Positions 52,611 through 62,654 of a DNA stretch of 64,000 nt are shown one piece after another; position 1 is the first letter of the stretch, and every line of letters starts with the position of its first letter. The notes under the pieces are model-generated. The model was not told where the DNA came from. It searched no databases and was given only the letters and a program-made list of their open reading frames with translations. The position numbers were made by a program, and so were the translations under genes. The stretch is from Strigamia acuminata (taxonomy: Eukaryota > Arthropoda > Chilopoda > Geophilomorpha > Linotaeniidae), in contig OX442314.1 in the NCBI GenBank assembly GCA_949358305.1, forward strand, positions 35,025,608-35,089,607, given 5' to 3'.

Positions 52611-53154
52611 ATTCGACCAGTCTGTGATAATTCATTTGGTGAATTTCACCGATTATCGCGATCTTCGGATGCTCGTTCATGAGGTGAATGAAAAGGTGGA
52701 GCGTCCCGGGGTCTGGCGCGTCGTTTACAAGCCGTTTTTGCTGCAGTTGTGGAATTACGCCGACGGTTGGATAAAAGGTGATTTCTGGAGTTTGGTTTGG
52801 GATTTTGGCGTCATCAAATTGGCCATGTTGGACGAAAGCGACGAGAGAAAGTGTAAAAATCTGTTGTGGAAGAGAAGCGCTTGTGTCTTTTCGATCCTGA
52901 GCGACGGCGGGTTGGAGTTTGATGCGTTTCTCAAGCGGGGTTTTCAAGACGAGAGTTTGGTTCGAAAACTCAAGGAAGGTTTGAGTGAGTTTGCTGTTTT
53001 GTACGTAAATAATATGCAAAGTGGAAACGTGGAAACGATGAAAGGCTTGGAGCAGTTGCCGGTAAAAGAGAGCCGGTTTTTGTCCAAGTTTGGAAGTTAC
53101 GAAAGCGTTAAGAGTAAAATATCGACTTATTTTAATTCCGTGCCAAATGAGTAA

Positions 53155-54138
53155 ATATAATGATTGTGTGATTTCAAATTGGGAAAGACAAATCTGCTTT
53201 AATGTTTGATAACCTCGTTAGTCTATTTATTTTGATTAACTTTTTGTCACTTACGATTGACAAGTAATATTAATATTTCATTTAGGATGATTCAATAATA
53301 AGTCATTCATTTCACTTATTTTTACTTAATTTTTACTTAATCAATTTGAACGCACCTATTGGTATATTATATATTTTGTATACGGGTATATAATAATAAT
53401 ACTTTTATTTTACTTTTTTAATTGTGTGTAACATTGTATATTAGTTTATTGGACTTGCAAGGCTCAGAAAAAAATATTTTCAAGAAACATCATTTTTGTA
53501 ATATTATTTCCAAGAAAAAATGTTTGAAATAAAATGTTACGTATTGATAAGTTTGGTCTTGATTTATCTACAATGAGCTTTGTTTCCACCATGTTTTCAT
53601 GTTGTTGAATTGTATTTTAGCAGCTCCTGATGAAAATTTTACCGAGTGTCTATACACGCTAGCTAGTCCTTTTTTGCCTACCAAAATACATCCCAGTTGT
53701 GTGGAAAACGTTACCGGTGTTCTTATAGTATTATTATTATTATGCTGACACCTTGCAGAATCCTTTGTCCTGATTGTCTGCTATCAGGACGCAGCTCCGA
53801 CGGCACGTCATAAGAGCTCCTGTGATAAATCCTCTAGTACTGTTGCCAGTGCCGACTGGCGGCGGCCAGTTGGTCACAACATTAAGGTGATGTGTCCGTT
53901 AGATGAATGCACACAAAGTATTACCTTGGTTTTTTTTTTTTTTTTTTTTAGATTTTAGTTTTTTCTTTTAATTTTTTTTAGATTTTGGTTTTTTTTTAAA
54001 TTTTTTTTAGATTTAGATTTTTTCTTTTAATTTTTTCATTATTTTAAAATTTTCTTAGACTTATGCAATTTTATAACGTGCTCAGTACCATTTTGTAAAC
54101 TAAATCCTACAGAAACATTGTGGAATGATGTTGAGTAT
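53155..54138. other. 3' flank of family U copy 3
   Basis: Collinear with 34288-34800 and then, after a gap, with 35775-35945 next to copy 2. It lacks the SHIPPO-like exons present there, so a deletion here or an insertion there separates the two blocks. No gene seen. Confidence 0.6.
53930..54050. repeat. Degenerate 29-bp array
   Basis: Three to four diverged units related to the array at 35957-36182 (TTAGATTTTGGTTTTTT-like), at the equivalent position after the shared CATTAAGGTGATGTGTCCGT block. Confidence 0.7.
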
Positions 54139-54417
54139 GTATAGGGTGTCCCAAAAATAACGCAAGATTTGAATTAGCCGCCATTTGTGTAGTAAATTGT
54201 TGGCAACCCTGAAACAACAACGATTTGACAGCTGAAAGTTTAGGGTCTTATCTGCCGAAATTGGATTATATTGATGTGGCCAATATGTGGTGTCAACAAG
54301 ACGGTGCCACATGCCATATTGCCATACAACCAGGGAAACAATTCAATTGCTACATGAGACATCACCGGTTTCGGTGATCAGAATTGGCCCCTTTTTCTTG
54401 CATTGTCTTGTTACATC
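54139..54417 (+). pseudogene. Mariner-like transposase fossil
   Basis: The segment opens with GGGTGTCCCAAAAATAACGC, a typical mariner-like terminal motif. Near 54285-54417 it encodes a QQDGATCH-type motif (WCQQDGATCHIA), then, after a frame change, TTRETIQLLHETSPVSVI, as in arthropod mariner-like transposases around the second catalytic Asp. It is frameshifted and stops where the gag-only LTR element was inserted (CATC at 54414-54417). I cannot trace it clearly beyond 60404. Confidence 0.6.
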
Positions 54418-55233
54418 TGTGGTGATCCTAAATGGACACCGTTTTTATTTCATTGTGAATTACATTTGATTCGTATTTTTACCATGGAATAAAAATAGAA
54501 ATCTTACTCATATAGCAATTAGCTAATTCTTGGAATGGGGTAGAGTCTCTACCACCTTCCACTTGACCTTAGGTCAACGAACTGACCCCGTTTTCTCCTC
54601 CTACGTCACATGACTAGTGGATTTGACAATAGAAATTATGTTAATCTCTTCTGGTTCCTGTCACGTGTGGGGAGGAAAAAAATAGAGCGACTTGACTCAA
54701 ACACGACACTTCTACTACCCACCGACAACACACCAACGTCTCAACGATCAAGCCTCGAGTATAAACCATACCAGGAGTGACCGAGACAGGTGACCGTCGA
54801 CCCAGCAAGTAGAACCATTCACATCAAAAATAAGAGTGGATATTCCGCTCTGTATTCAGACTGCAAAATATATATTTCCTATCTGGAGTCTCCGGAAAGG
54901 AAATAATTCATCGCCATTCGCGACATTGAACAAAAGACGACACGTGTAACACGTGGAACATTGTTCAACGCCTAGACGACAGCAACACAGCCAACAAAGA
55001 TAGAAGTCTGAGTTTTAACACTAAAATTCAGCATTCAATCGTGTCCGCAGCCAACGGACCTGAGACCAAGACCAGTATTAAAATTAGATCAATAATATTA
55101 ATTTGTAATCTTCTTTTAAGTATTTTAAATAAAATCTTTTAATCTTTTATTCAACTGTGTAGTTATTTTAATTAATAACTGCATTATTTCAGGTACCATT
55201 GTAAGTAATATTTCTCACAGTCGGATCACGACA
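54418..55233 (+). repeat. 5' LTR of the gag-only element
   Basis: 816 bp, with a TATA-like GTATAAACC near 54770 and AATAAA near 55128 as plausible promoter and polyadenylation signals. It differs from the other LTR at about 54682 (A versus T). Confidence 0.93.
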
Positions 55234-55235
55234 CG

Positions 55236-55253
55236 TGGGGGCCTGTCCGGGAT
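55236..55253 (+). promoter_or_regulatory. Primer-binding site of the gag-only element, tRNA-Pro-like
   Basis: TGGGGGCCTGTCCGGGAT lies two bases after the LTR and matches the standard tRNA-Pro primer site at 16 of 18 positions. The Gypsy element at 41828-52610 has a closely similar site at the same offset. Confidence 0.75.
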
Positions 55254-55332
55254 AATTTAGAGACTCTGAATTATCTTGTATTACTTGGTACCAATCCTAA
55301 CTTTAAATAAAAAATAGTTAGTGACCTTGCGT

Positions 55333-55464
55333 ATGAATAGAAATCCGCAAACCGCAAGCTCCCGCCGAAGAAAAGCGAAAGCACAAGCCGCTAAAATAGG
55401 GACTGCGTCCAAACTTCAATTCCCCGAATCCCCTAATCCACTTTCTGCCGGCAATTCCAGCTAA
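55333..55464 (+). CDS. Small basic leader ORF, 43 aa
   Basis: A short frame starting MNRNPQTASSRRRKAKAQAA and ending with a serine-rich tail (SPNPLSAGNSS, TAA) lies between the primer site and gag. Its very basic first half resembles a nucleic-acid-binding peptide. It may equally be a chance upstream ORF that tunes gag translation. Confidence 0.35.
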   Translation: MNRNPQTASSRRRKAKAQAAKIGTASKLQFPESPNPLSAGNSS

Positions 55465-55477
55465 AGTAAAGGTGAAA

Positions 55478-57928
55478 ATGTCAGACAAAAAAGGTGATGG
55501 AAATAACCGTCACTCGCGCCCAGACACCCTGGTGGACGAAATTAAAGACTCAGATAATAGTCAGATTGTCCAACATGAAATCACGCTCGCACGGTTGAAT
55601 AAAGCCAATCGATTGATAGAAGAAAACAATCGAATGTTACAAGCCTATCGGATGGCCGCCCAAAATAATGTTACGATAAAAGTGACTGATAATTATGATG
55701 AAATAATAGAAGTTATAGTCAGAACACTAGCTGCAAGATGTATTCATCCACAGGTTGAAGTTCCGAAGACTTCGGATACCGTCGACAAAACTCTCAAAAC
55801 TGCAGACCCTAAAAAAGATAATGCAAATGAGAAAGAAAAGGCAGACGAATTAAATGATGGGCGACCGATTGTTCGAAAAGGGCGAATAATTGACGAACAA
55901 TCTAATCCACCCGCAACTGACTCTACGCTGGTGAATTCCAATCGGCAAGACCCCGTCCAAACGAACCCCATTCTTCCCGATATAACTCCCAGTGCTGAAG
56001 TACTCCCTCCAATTTTGGGAAGGGAGGAAGCAGTGGTGACTGACGGGTTGACTGAAATAAATGATCGAACTCGTCTGGTTCAGCTAAGTCAAACAAACAA
56101 TAAACCATTCTCGTTTGAGCAACGATTGAGTACTCGCAAACAAGCTGCCCTCAGCCAAACTAAGCGTATTCTTCCGACTGGAGACCCAGATCCTCTGAAT
56201 CTGCAGTTGCAATCATCACATGTCGGAGTAATATTACTGCTCCCCGGTAGCAATCTGAATTCTAATGGATCTGTTCCCCATGGTTCCTTTATTGGAGGAT
56301 CGACTGCAGGCGGATTCTCCACCCATACGTCGAGTTCCCAATTCGAAGATTGGATGAAAGAAATAGAAGATCGGATGAACCGAAAATTTGCCTCTTTGAA
56401 TAATTGGGCAAAATTTGTCAGAAAAAAGACGCAAAGTGACCGCCTGCTAAAAAAATGTGCCCAAAACCAATGGCAATTCAAACGACGAGGGCACAATATA
56501 AAGTGGTCAACTCGGGAGACCGAGTTGTTCCGATTAATTAATGCACAAACTCTCTTGAATCAGACCCGCTTGGATCCATTGGTATCTGACCCCACTCAAA
56601 TAAATCTGAAAAACACAATTCAGATGTTTTCCGATTCTGTACCTAAAAATCCGATGGAACTCATTGATTCTGAAACTGTTGCTAATAATGATACGACGAT
56701 CGGGAGTAATACCCGATTACAAGAGACTCCCGAAATAATAATTAACGACGGAACCTTTCTTCTCCAACCTCGTCAGATTATCGATGAGCCATTGCAATTT
56801 CAACAAGAGGCATACGAAGCACACTTACATAATGATAATCCCCCTCCGGACCCCAACGTCGAAGAAAACACCAAATTATTAGGGTTGATCCATGCTCAAA
56901 ATAAAAAAAGAGAGAGAGATAAACTTAGAGCGTTCACCATGCCTACAAAATCAGATATGGCGCTAGTACGGCAAAGACTAGTCGCCGAGCAGAATGAAAG
57001 CAATCACCAAGCTGCCGCAATTAGTCACAATAAAAATCAACTGCCGCCAGGAGATCCAGATTTACAGAATCTCCAAACTAGACCACCAAAATTGCCCCCA
57101 GAAGTAATAACCTCACTTTCTGGTAATCATTCGACTAGCGAAGTATTCGCCTATGAAGGATCAAGCATTAGAGGGTTCACGAATTTGGCATCTTCAGTTG
57201 TTGAACAACTCCGCGATTTTGAAGACAGAATAAATCAAAAGTTGTCTGTCTTTAAAACGGAGACTCCGAAAAAAGAGACGAAGACAGAAAGACTATTAAA
57301 GAAATATATTCGAAACAGATGGAAATATGTGAGACTAGAACACAACATACAGTGGCCAATTTGGCACTTTGTTAAGCTCGACGGTTCCTTCAAAGCCGGC
57401 CACGGCTTCCTCGACAAATTGGCAAGGTCCCTCGTCCGTGTCGGCGCGACACCTGACACAATGGTGTTACGCGGGCTGCCCAAAATGCTCATTGGGTCAA
57501 CTCGCGAATGGTTCAACACCACCAAACTCGAAACTTGGGAAGATTCCATCATCAATTTTAACAAGCAATATGAGGAAACTAATAAGGAAATTATCGCCCG
57601 TGTCAACTTAATGCAACAAGCGCACGGAGAAGATGTGCGCCCATATATTTTTAAAGCAAAAAATTTATTTGACGAGTTAGATACACCACTCGTAACATAC
57701 GCTCAGTATCTAACGTTTTATCAGAGTATGTCAGAATCCGCAAAGCCTTCCTCAAGCCAGACTCAAAAACGACCATACAATTATTGTCGGGAGAAGGGAC
57801 ATTGGCGAAATGAGTGTCACACTCGTATTAAACGAGAAGAAGAGAGAGACGCAAAGCTTAGGAAAATAGTAATGGCCGCCGTAACTGAGGTGTCAAAAAA
57901 CTGTAAGCCGCAGACGGACAACAAATAG
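55478..57928 (+). CDS. Gag of the non-autonomous element, internally duplicated
   Basis: The ATG before SDKKGDGNNRHS gives 816 aa. An N-terminal coiled-coil (LARLNKANRLIEENNRMLQA) is followed by a roughly 190-residue unit present twice (about 215-370 and 510-640): both contain GDPDxxNLQ, a GSxIxGxTxxxSS stretch, FEDRxNxKL and a basic RLLKKxxxNxWxxxRxxHNIxW segment. A capsid-like core follows (GLPKMLIGSTREWFNTTKLE). The zinc knuckle is defective, YNYCREKGHWRNEC, with Tyr at the first Cys position of CX2CX4HX4C. A lysine-rich end completes it. It should assemble particles, but RNA packaging could be altered. Confidence 0.85.
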   Translation: MSDKKGDGNNRHSRPDTLVDEIKDSDNSQIVQHEITLARLNKANRLIEENNRMLQAYRMAAQNNVTIKVTDNYDEIIEVIVRTLAARCIHPQVEVPKTSDTVDKTLKTADPKKDNANEKEKADELNDGRPIVRKGRIIDEQSNPPATDSTLVNSNRQDPVQTNPILPDITPSAEVLPPILGREEAVVTDGLTEINDRTRLVQLSQTNNKPFSFEQRLSTRKQAALSQTKRILPTGDPDPLNLQLQSSHVGVILLLPGSNLNSNGSVPHGSFIGGSTAGGFSTHTSSSQFEDWMKEIEDRMNRKFASLNNWAKFVRKKTQSDRLLKKCAQNQWQFKRRGHNIKWSTRETELFRLINAQTLLNQTRLDPLVSDPTQINLKNTIQMFSDSVPKNPMELIDSETVANNDTTIGSNTRLQETPEIIINDGTFLLQPRQIIDEPLQFQQEAYEAHLHNDNPPPDPNVEENTKLLGLIHAQNKKRERDKLRAFTMPTKSDMALVRQRLVAEQNESNHQAAAISHNKNQLPPGDPDLQNLQTRPPKLPPEVITSLSGNHSTSEVFAYEGSSIRGFTNLASSVVEQLRDFEDRINQKLSVFKTETPKKETKTERLLKKYIRNRWKYVRLEHNIQWPIWHFVKLDGSFKAGHGFLDKLARSLVRVGATPDTMVLRGLPKMLIGSTREWFNTTKLETWEDSIINFNKQYEETNKEIIARVNLMQQAHGEDVRPYIFKAKNLFDELDTPLVTYAQYLTFYQSMSESAKPSSSQTQKRPYNYCREKGHWRNECHTRIKREEERDAKLRKIVMAAVTEVSKNCKPQTDNK

Positions 57929-57966
57929 ATCCGTCTGCGTTAAATCAGACCCTCTTCGATAAAACT

Positions 57967-58518
57967 TTGAAAATAAAGGCAAATAGTGTAGAGACTCTAC
58001 ACAAACCGACCCCTGTAATCCCAGAGGATACAATATCAAGAAAATTCACCATAATAATTTTAAGCAACTACCAGAGTTCGAAGGGTGTGCACCTAAGAGT
58101 AAACGGATTCTCGGTTGTAGCATGGCTAGACAAGATTGTGCTACCAGCTACGCGAGAGATATTGATAAGAAGTTATGAACAGGGAAAATCTTTCTTTAAG
58201 TGGATGGAAAAAACCCTGGAGAGAGGAGGCCGCGAGGAATTCATCAATCACCAAAGATTGATCCAAGCCCATCATATACCAACGAACCCGTCCGAATCGT
58301 CCGCTCGCATCCATTATAATAATCAAGGCCTTGCAATGTTCCCCCCGCCCATTTACGTCCATGTGCGTGTTCGAGCTCCATACGAGCCCAAGCCAGGTCA
58401 TGTAGAATTCTACATTAACGAAAGTCCAGACCCAAGTGACTTATCGACGAAATTGATCGGAGGTTCAACAGTGGAGACTCCACTGAAACCTCGCCAACTC
58501 TTCGAAGGACTTCACTGA
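57967..58518 (+). CDS. Second ORF of the gag-only element, unknown
   Basis: A 183-aa frame sits 38 bases after the gag stop. It has no protease, RT or envelope features; visible phrases are GFSVVAWLDKIVLPATREIL and PPPIYVHVRVRAPYEPKPGH. It may be a remnant of a larger pol or an accessory protein. It ends about 70 bases before the 3' LTR. Not recognised. Confidence 0.5.
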   Translation: MKIKANSVETLHKPTPVIPEDTISRKFTIIILSNYQSSKGVHLRVNGFSVVAWLDKIVLPATREILIRSYEQGKSFFKWMEKTLERGGREEFINHQRLIQAHHIPTNPSESSARIHYNNQGLAMFPPPIYVHVRVRAPYEPKPGHVEFYINESPDPSDLSTKLIGGSTVETPLKPRQLFEGLH

Positions 58519-58589
58519 GTTATTTAAGAAATAAAAAAGAAGTTAGTTCGCGAGTTTCCACAGTGTGGAACCTCGCTGGAAAGGGGACG

Positions 58590-60404
58590 TGTGGTGATCC
58601 TAAATGGACACCGTTTTTATTTCATTGTGAATTACATTTGATTCGTATTTTTACCATGGAATAAAAATAGAAATCTTACTCATATAGCAATTAGCTAATT
58701 CTTGGAATGGGGTAGAGTCTCTACCACCTTCCACTTGACCTTAGGTCAACGAACTGACCCCGTTTTCTCCTCCTACGTCACATGACTAGTGGATTTGACA
58801 ATAGAAATTATGTTAATCTCTTCTGGTTCCTGTCACGTGTGGGGAGGAAATAAATAGAGCGACTTGACTCAAACACGACACTTCTACTACCCACCGACAA
58901 CACACCAACGTCTCAACGATCAAGCCTCGAGTATAAACCATACCAGGAGTGACCGAGACAGGTGACCGTCGACCCAGCAAGTAGAACCATTCACATCAAA
59001 AATAAGAGTGGATATTCCGCTCTGTATTCAGACTGCAAAATATATATTTCCTATCTGGAGTCTCCGGAAAGGAAATAATTCATCGCCATTCGCGACTAAG
59101 CTTGTACGCGGATCGGATCTGATCCGCATATCCGCGGATCGGATCGGATCGGATGCGGATGCGGATTGGAGCAAACCATCCGGCCGCCATTTTAATTGCG
59201 GATCGGATGGGCGCTCAATCCGCACGCTAAATCCGCGGATGAAAATCCGTTCATCCGCGGATTGATCCGAACAATCCGCACCATCCGCGCAAAAAAATTT
59301 AAATAGAAATTTTTACGTCTGGAATCCGCTCTGTTTCTATTCCATCTAATCTAATCTAACGCCCGAACCGAACCACGAACCGATTCGATTTTAATGTAAA
59401 TTTTCCTTTTTATTTCAAGAAATAAAAATCCCACAAAAACAAAACAAAACAGAAAACAATCACAATTCACGGTTTTGCGTAATAATTGGATGCAACCCGT
59501 CCTGCATAGTCTTGCGCTAAGCCTAAATATGTCCCTGGCTGCGAGATGATTTTCTGGGCGATTTCAGCGCAATTTGTCATGATACTTAATAACTTAACTT
59601 AATGAATCGGACTGAAGTGGATGGGTTGAAGGATGGAATTGTAATATTTGCGTTTGCACGCTGGGTCGCTTAGCTGATCGCTGGGCAATTAATTCGTTTC
59701 GATTCCTTCTGCCCAAATCGCCGCAAACTGATTCGTGATTCGTGAAGAAAACGTCTCACATTTTCTTCGTTCAAAGGATCAAAACGAAGAAAATGTGAGA
59801 CGTTTTCTTCAAGAAAAAAATTTAGTATATTTAGTATATTCAGTATCAGTAATTTTAGCAGTTTTTTCTTCGTTTTAATTAAAAACGAAGAAAAAATTGC
59901 TAAAATGGTTAAATCCGCAAGCCAATCCGCGGATCCGCGGATCGGATCGGATTAGACAGAGATCGATCCGAATTGTGCGGTTCATCCGCACGGATCGGAT
60001 CGGATTGTCTTTCCGAAAAACCGCGAGATTCGGATCGGATGCGGATTACCCGTGGATCCGCACGCATCCGATCCGCGTACAAGCTTATTCGCGACATTGA
60101 ACAAAAGACGACACGTGTAACACGTGGAACATTGTTCAACGCCTAGACGACAGCAACACAGCCAACAAAGATAGAAGTCTGAGTTTTAACACTAAAATTC
60201 AGCATTCAATCGTGTCCGCAGCCAACGGACCTGAGACCAAGACCAGTATTAAAATTAGATCAATAATATTAATTTGTAATCTTCTTTTAAGTATTTTAAA
60301 TAAAATCTTTTAATCTTTTATTCAACTGTGTAGTTATTTTAATTAATAACTGCATTATTTCAGGTACCATTGTAAGTAATATTTCTCACAGTCGGATCAC
60401 GACA
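58590..60404 (+). repeat. 3' LTR of the gag-only element, interrupted
   Basis: The LTR runs 58590-59096 and 60096-60404 around the 991-bp insertion and its 8-bp duplication. Without them it is 816 bp, the same as the 5' LTR. Confidence 0.93.
59097..60087. mobile_element. 991-bp hAT-like non-autonomous element
   Basis: The ends are perfect inverted repeats (TAAGCTTGTACGCGGATC and its complement), with an 8-bp target duplication TTCGCGAC (59089-59096 and 60088-60095). Subterminal regions are packed with GGATCG/ATCCGC motifs. Two hairpins lie inside (59744-59810 and 59853-59905). There is no transposase. The 8-bp duplication and YA-type ends suggest hAT. Confidence 0.88.
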
Positions 60405-60631
60405 CATCTTCTCTTGAGTAAACTTTCAATTATATCTACCAGGTGGCATAAAAACCCATTGAGATTCAATGACATCAATCTTGACCCGGTCTCTCGTCTG
60501 GACCTAGTGAGAGAATTAAAAGATAGACCTGGCAAATAATGATGGATAAACTTAAAACAGATAAATTAAAGGGAAGTTTTTCTTGTCCACGACTGTAAAT
60601 TGCGACATTGGTCTAAACACTTGTTAAAGAT

Positions 60632-62284
60632 TGTGACGGTGACGACCACAACTCCTATCGCATGATAGTACCGGGTATAAGTCGCGTGAATAAGTGATTA
60701 AAATACGAGATAATAAAGACAACAGAGTTTCTCAAAACGTGACATTTATTGTTACTAAACAATATAATCAATCCTAAAGTTATACAAATGACTAATGCCG
60801 ACATTTGGCAAGTTAAATACAAGTTAAACTATACATGAAATTGGCTGTAAAACAGCCCTGAAATAATATGATTACGGTTAATGGTGATTCTGGGTTCGGG
60901 AACGGCAAAACGCCCGCTCGACCGAGTATAGATGTCATCAGATAGCCGGGCTGGCTGTGTCCTCGCGGCTTCCGTCGGCGCTTCGTAATCGTGGAACTGG
61001 TTTCTTCGCGTTCCTGGTTCGTATCGTGTAATGGTCCGTGTAATGCTGTCTGGCTCGATCCGAGAGGTGCGGTTGACTCATGTGCACCGCCACAACTAGG
61101 GTTGGAAATTGGTAATGAATAAATGAAGTCATTTATTCGCCAAGGTTCCGCTTGCGAATTATATTTAATTCGCGATGTTGTGAGTTTAATAAATTAACTC
61201 AATAAATTGTATTCAATTTATTGTTACGAATTTGATTCGTCATACAGTGAAATAAGTCTCGTGACTTACTTCGGTTGTTAACTTGTTGCCAAGTTTAAAC
61301 AATTAAGGTTTTTTATCGGCTACAAGATATAATAAAGATTAAACAGCGCAACACACAATTGCCGTCAAAGTTCGCCTTGCTGAGCAGAACAGTATCGCGC
61401 GTGCCCTAAATAACAGTGCGGTGAGAGACGGCACTGGTATTCAGGGGGATATAGCCCGCAGTTCTGCACAACAGAATTAATCACCTGAGATACTACTCAT
61501 AAGTAGACTGCTTTGGCACCATCACCGAAGAGATATAACTTTCCCAAACACATAGTGCTACTGGCGGTAACTGCATGTTTTGCATGCAGACTGCTTTGGC
61601 ACCATCAAGTGATGGAGTCAATCTCTTTCAGTAACAGTGCTACTAACGGTTACTAAATACTTTGGTATCACACGTGACTCTATTGTCCGACCACGAGGAT
61701 ACTTATGCGGGAGGCTTTCTCCTCGGCAAGACCGTTTGACGGAAACATTAACAGTCCGAACTTCGCCTTCAGTTGACGGGGGTTGCATGGCTCAGCAGAG
61801 CCATGCTATGCATGGACCGGTAGGCCCATGCCCTGAGTAAGAAACAGTTATTTGACATGCGGAACATACCAAATAACCAGAAATCAAGAACTGGCTTTAC
61901 TTCCTGTTGTCAGGGAGTTTTATACTCGGTGGGATTAGGTTCCACCAATCTCGTATCGCAGGAAGTGGATATGGAGACGCAAATTGGGATTATGCTAATC
62001 TTTTAGCATAAACCGGAACTGGATACCGGGGACAGGAAATGGATACACAGAACGGAAATACATTCTGAAAATGGGTTTCAGGTCGCGTACCCGTGATAAA
62101 GCAAGAATACCTGCTTTGACTTATTGAGTATTGATAATATAACTTTATATTATCGATCTAAATTATATTTAGTCATAGCAAACATAACAATATGTTTTGT
62201 GAACCATTTCTATGTAAAATAGTAAGTTCGAGGTTGAATTTGCCGCTAGTACTAGTGGCGCCATCTATTGCTAATTTGTCACAC
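60632..62284 (-). repeat. Probable 3' LTR of a minus-strand LTR element
   Basis: The segment starts TGTGACGG and ends TTGTCACA (plus strand), giving matching TGTGAC/GTCACA ends. On the minus strand it is immediately preceded by a purine tract (TAAGGGGGA). The third-ORF-like gene at 62655-63941 lies about 370 bases upstream in that orientation, as in the Gypsy element. The other LTR would lie beyond the window, so the limits are unconfirmed. Within it, GACTGCTTTGGCACCATCA is repeated near 61508 and 61588. Confidence 0.45.
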
Positions 62285-62654
62285 ATCCCCCTTAATAACT
62301 AAACATATACTCTTATATTTTATGTTATTCTTTAGGAATATCATTCGTGTCAAATTCATCCATGTCAATAAATATTTTATTTCCAATATTTATAAGGCCC
62401 ACGAGTGTTTTTTAATAAACATGTTCTTATCCTTAGGATGCTCAAAAAATGCTTTTTTATTTTCTCCTTTCAGAGACGGTTATAAAAAATAGTTTGGTTA
62501 TTATTAAAACAATAAACATGAAGTCTTTTCGTATAACGAAGAAGCACTTCTTACAAAAATCTTCGTTAAAGAATTTTCTGGTTACATATTATATTTTTGT
62601 TTTTATCACAGAACACACAAACAAACTGCTAATTGTTTTAACTTTGAACATGGC

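Larger units (their letters stand above)
40804..53154 (+). pseudogene. Family U copy 3, split by a MITE and a Gypsy element
   Basis: The gene runs in three pieces: 40804-41487, 41651-41827 and 52615-53154 (plus one copy of each target duplication). Ignoring the two insertions, the frame is open from MDNIAAKVTSVCDHIR through AYFWRSTPAEH and RPLMIDRLWSFVEYG, then LKPWQIF, DQSVIIHLVNF and on to STYFNSVPNE, so the gene was intact until recently. The MITE (163 bases with its duplication) shifts the frame, and the Gypsy element removes any chance of normal expression. It is closest to copy 2 and shares its upstream and downstream flanks. Confidence 0.85.
54418..60404 (+). mobile_element. Gag-only non-autonomous LTR retrotransposon
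   Basis: LTRs of 816 bp (54418-55233 and, after removing a nested insertion, 58590-60404) differ by one base that I can see. The ends are TGTGGTGATCC and GGATCACGACA, with a 4-bp target duplication CATC (54414-54417 and 60405-60408). The 3.4-kb interior carries a tRNA-Pro-like primer site, a small basic ORF, a Gag ORF and a second short ORF, but no protease, RT, RNase H or integrase. A purine tract (GGAAAGGGGACG) abuts the 3' LTR. This is the TR-GAG type, needing enzymes from another element. Confidence 0.92.
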
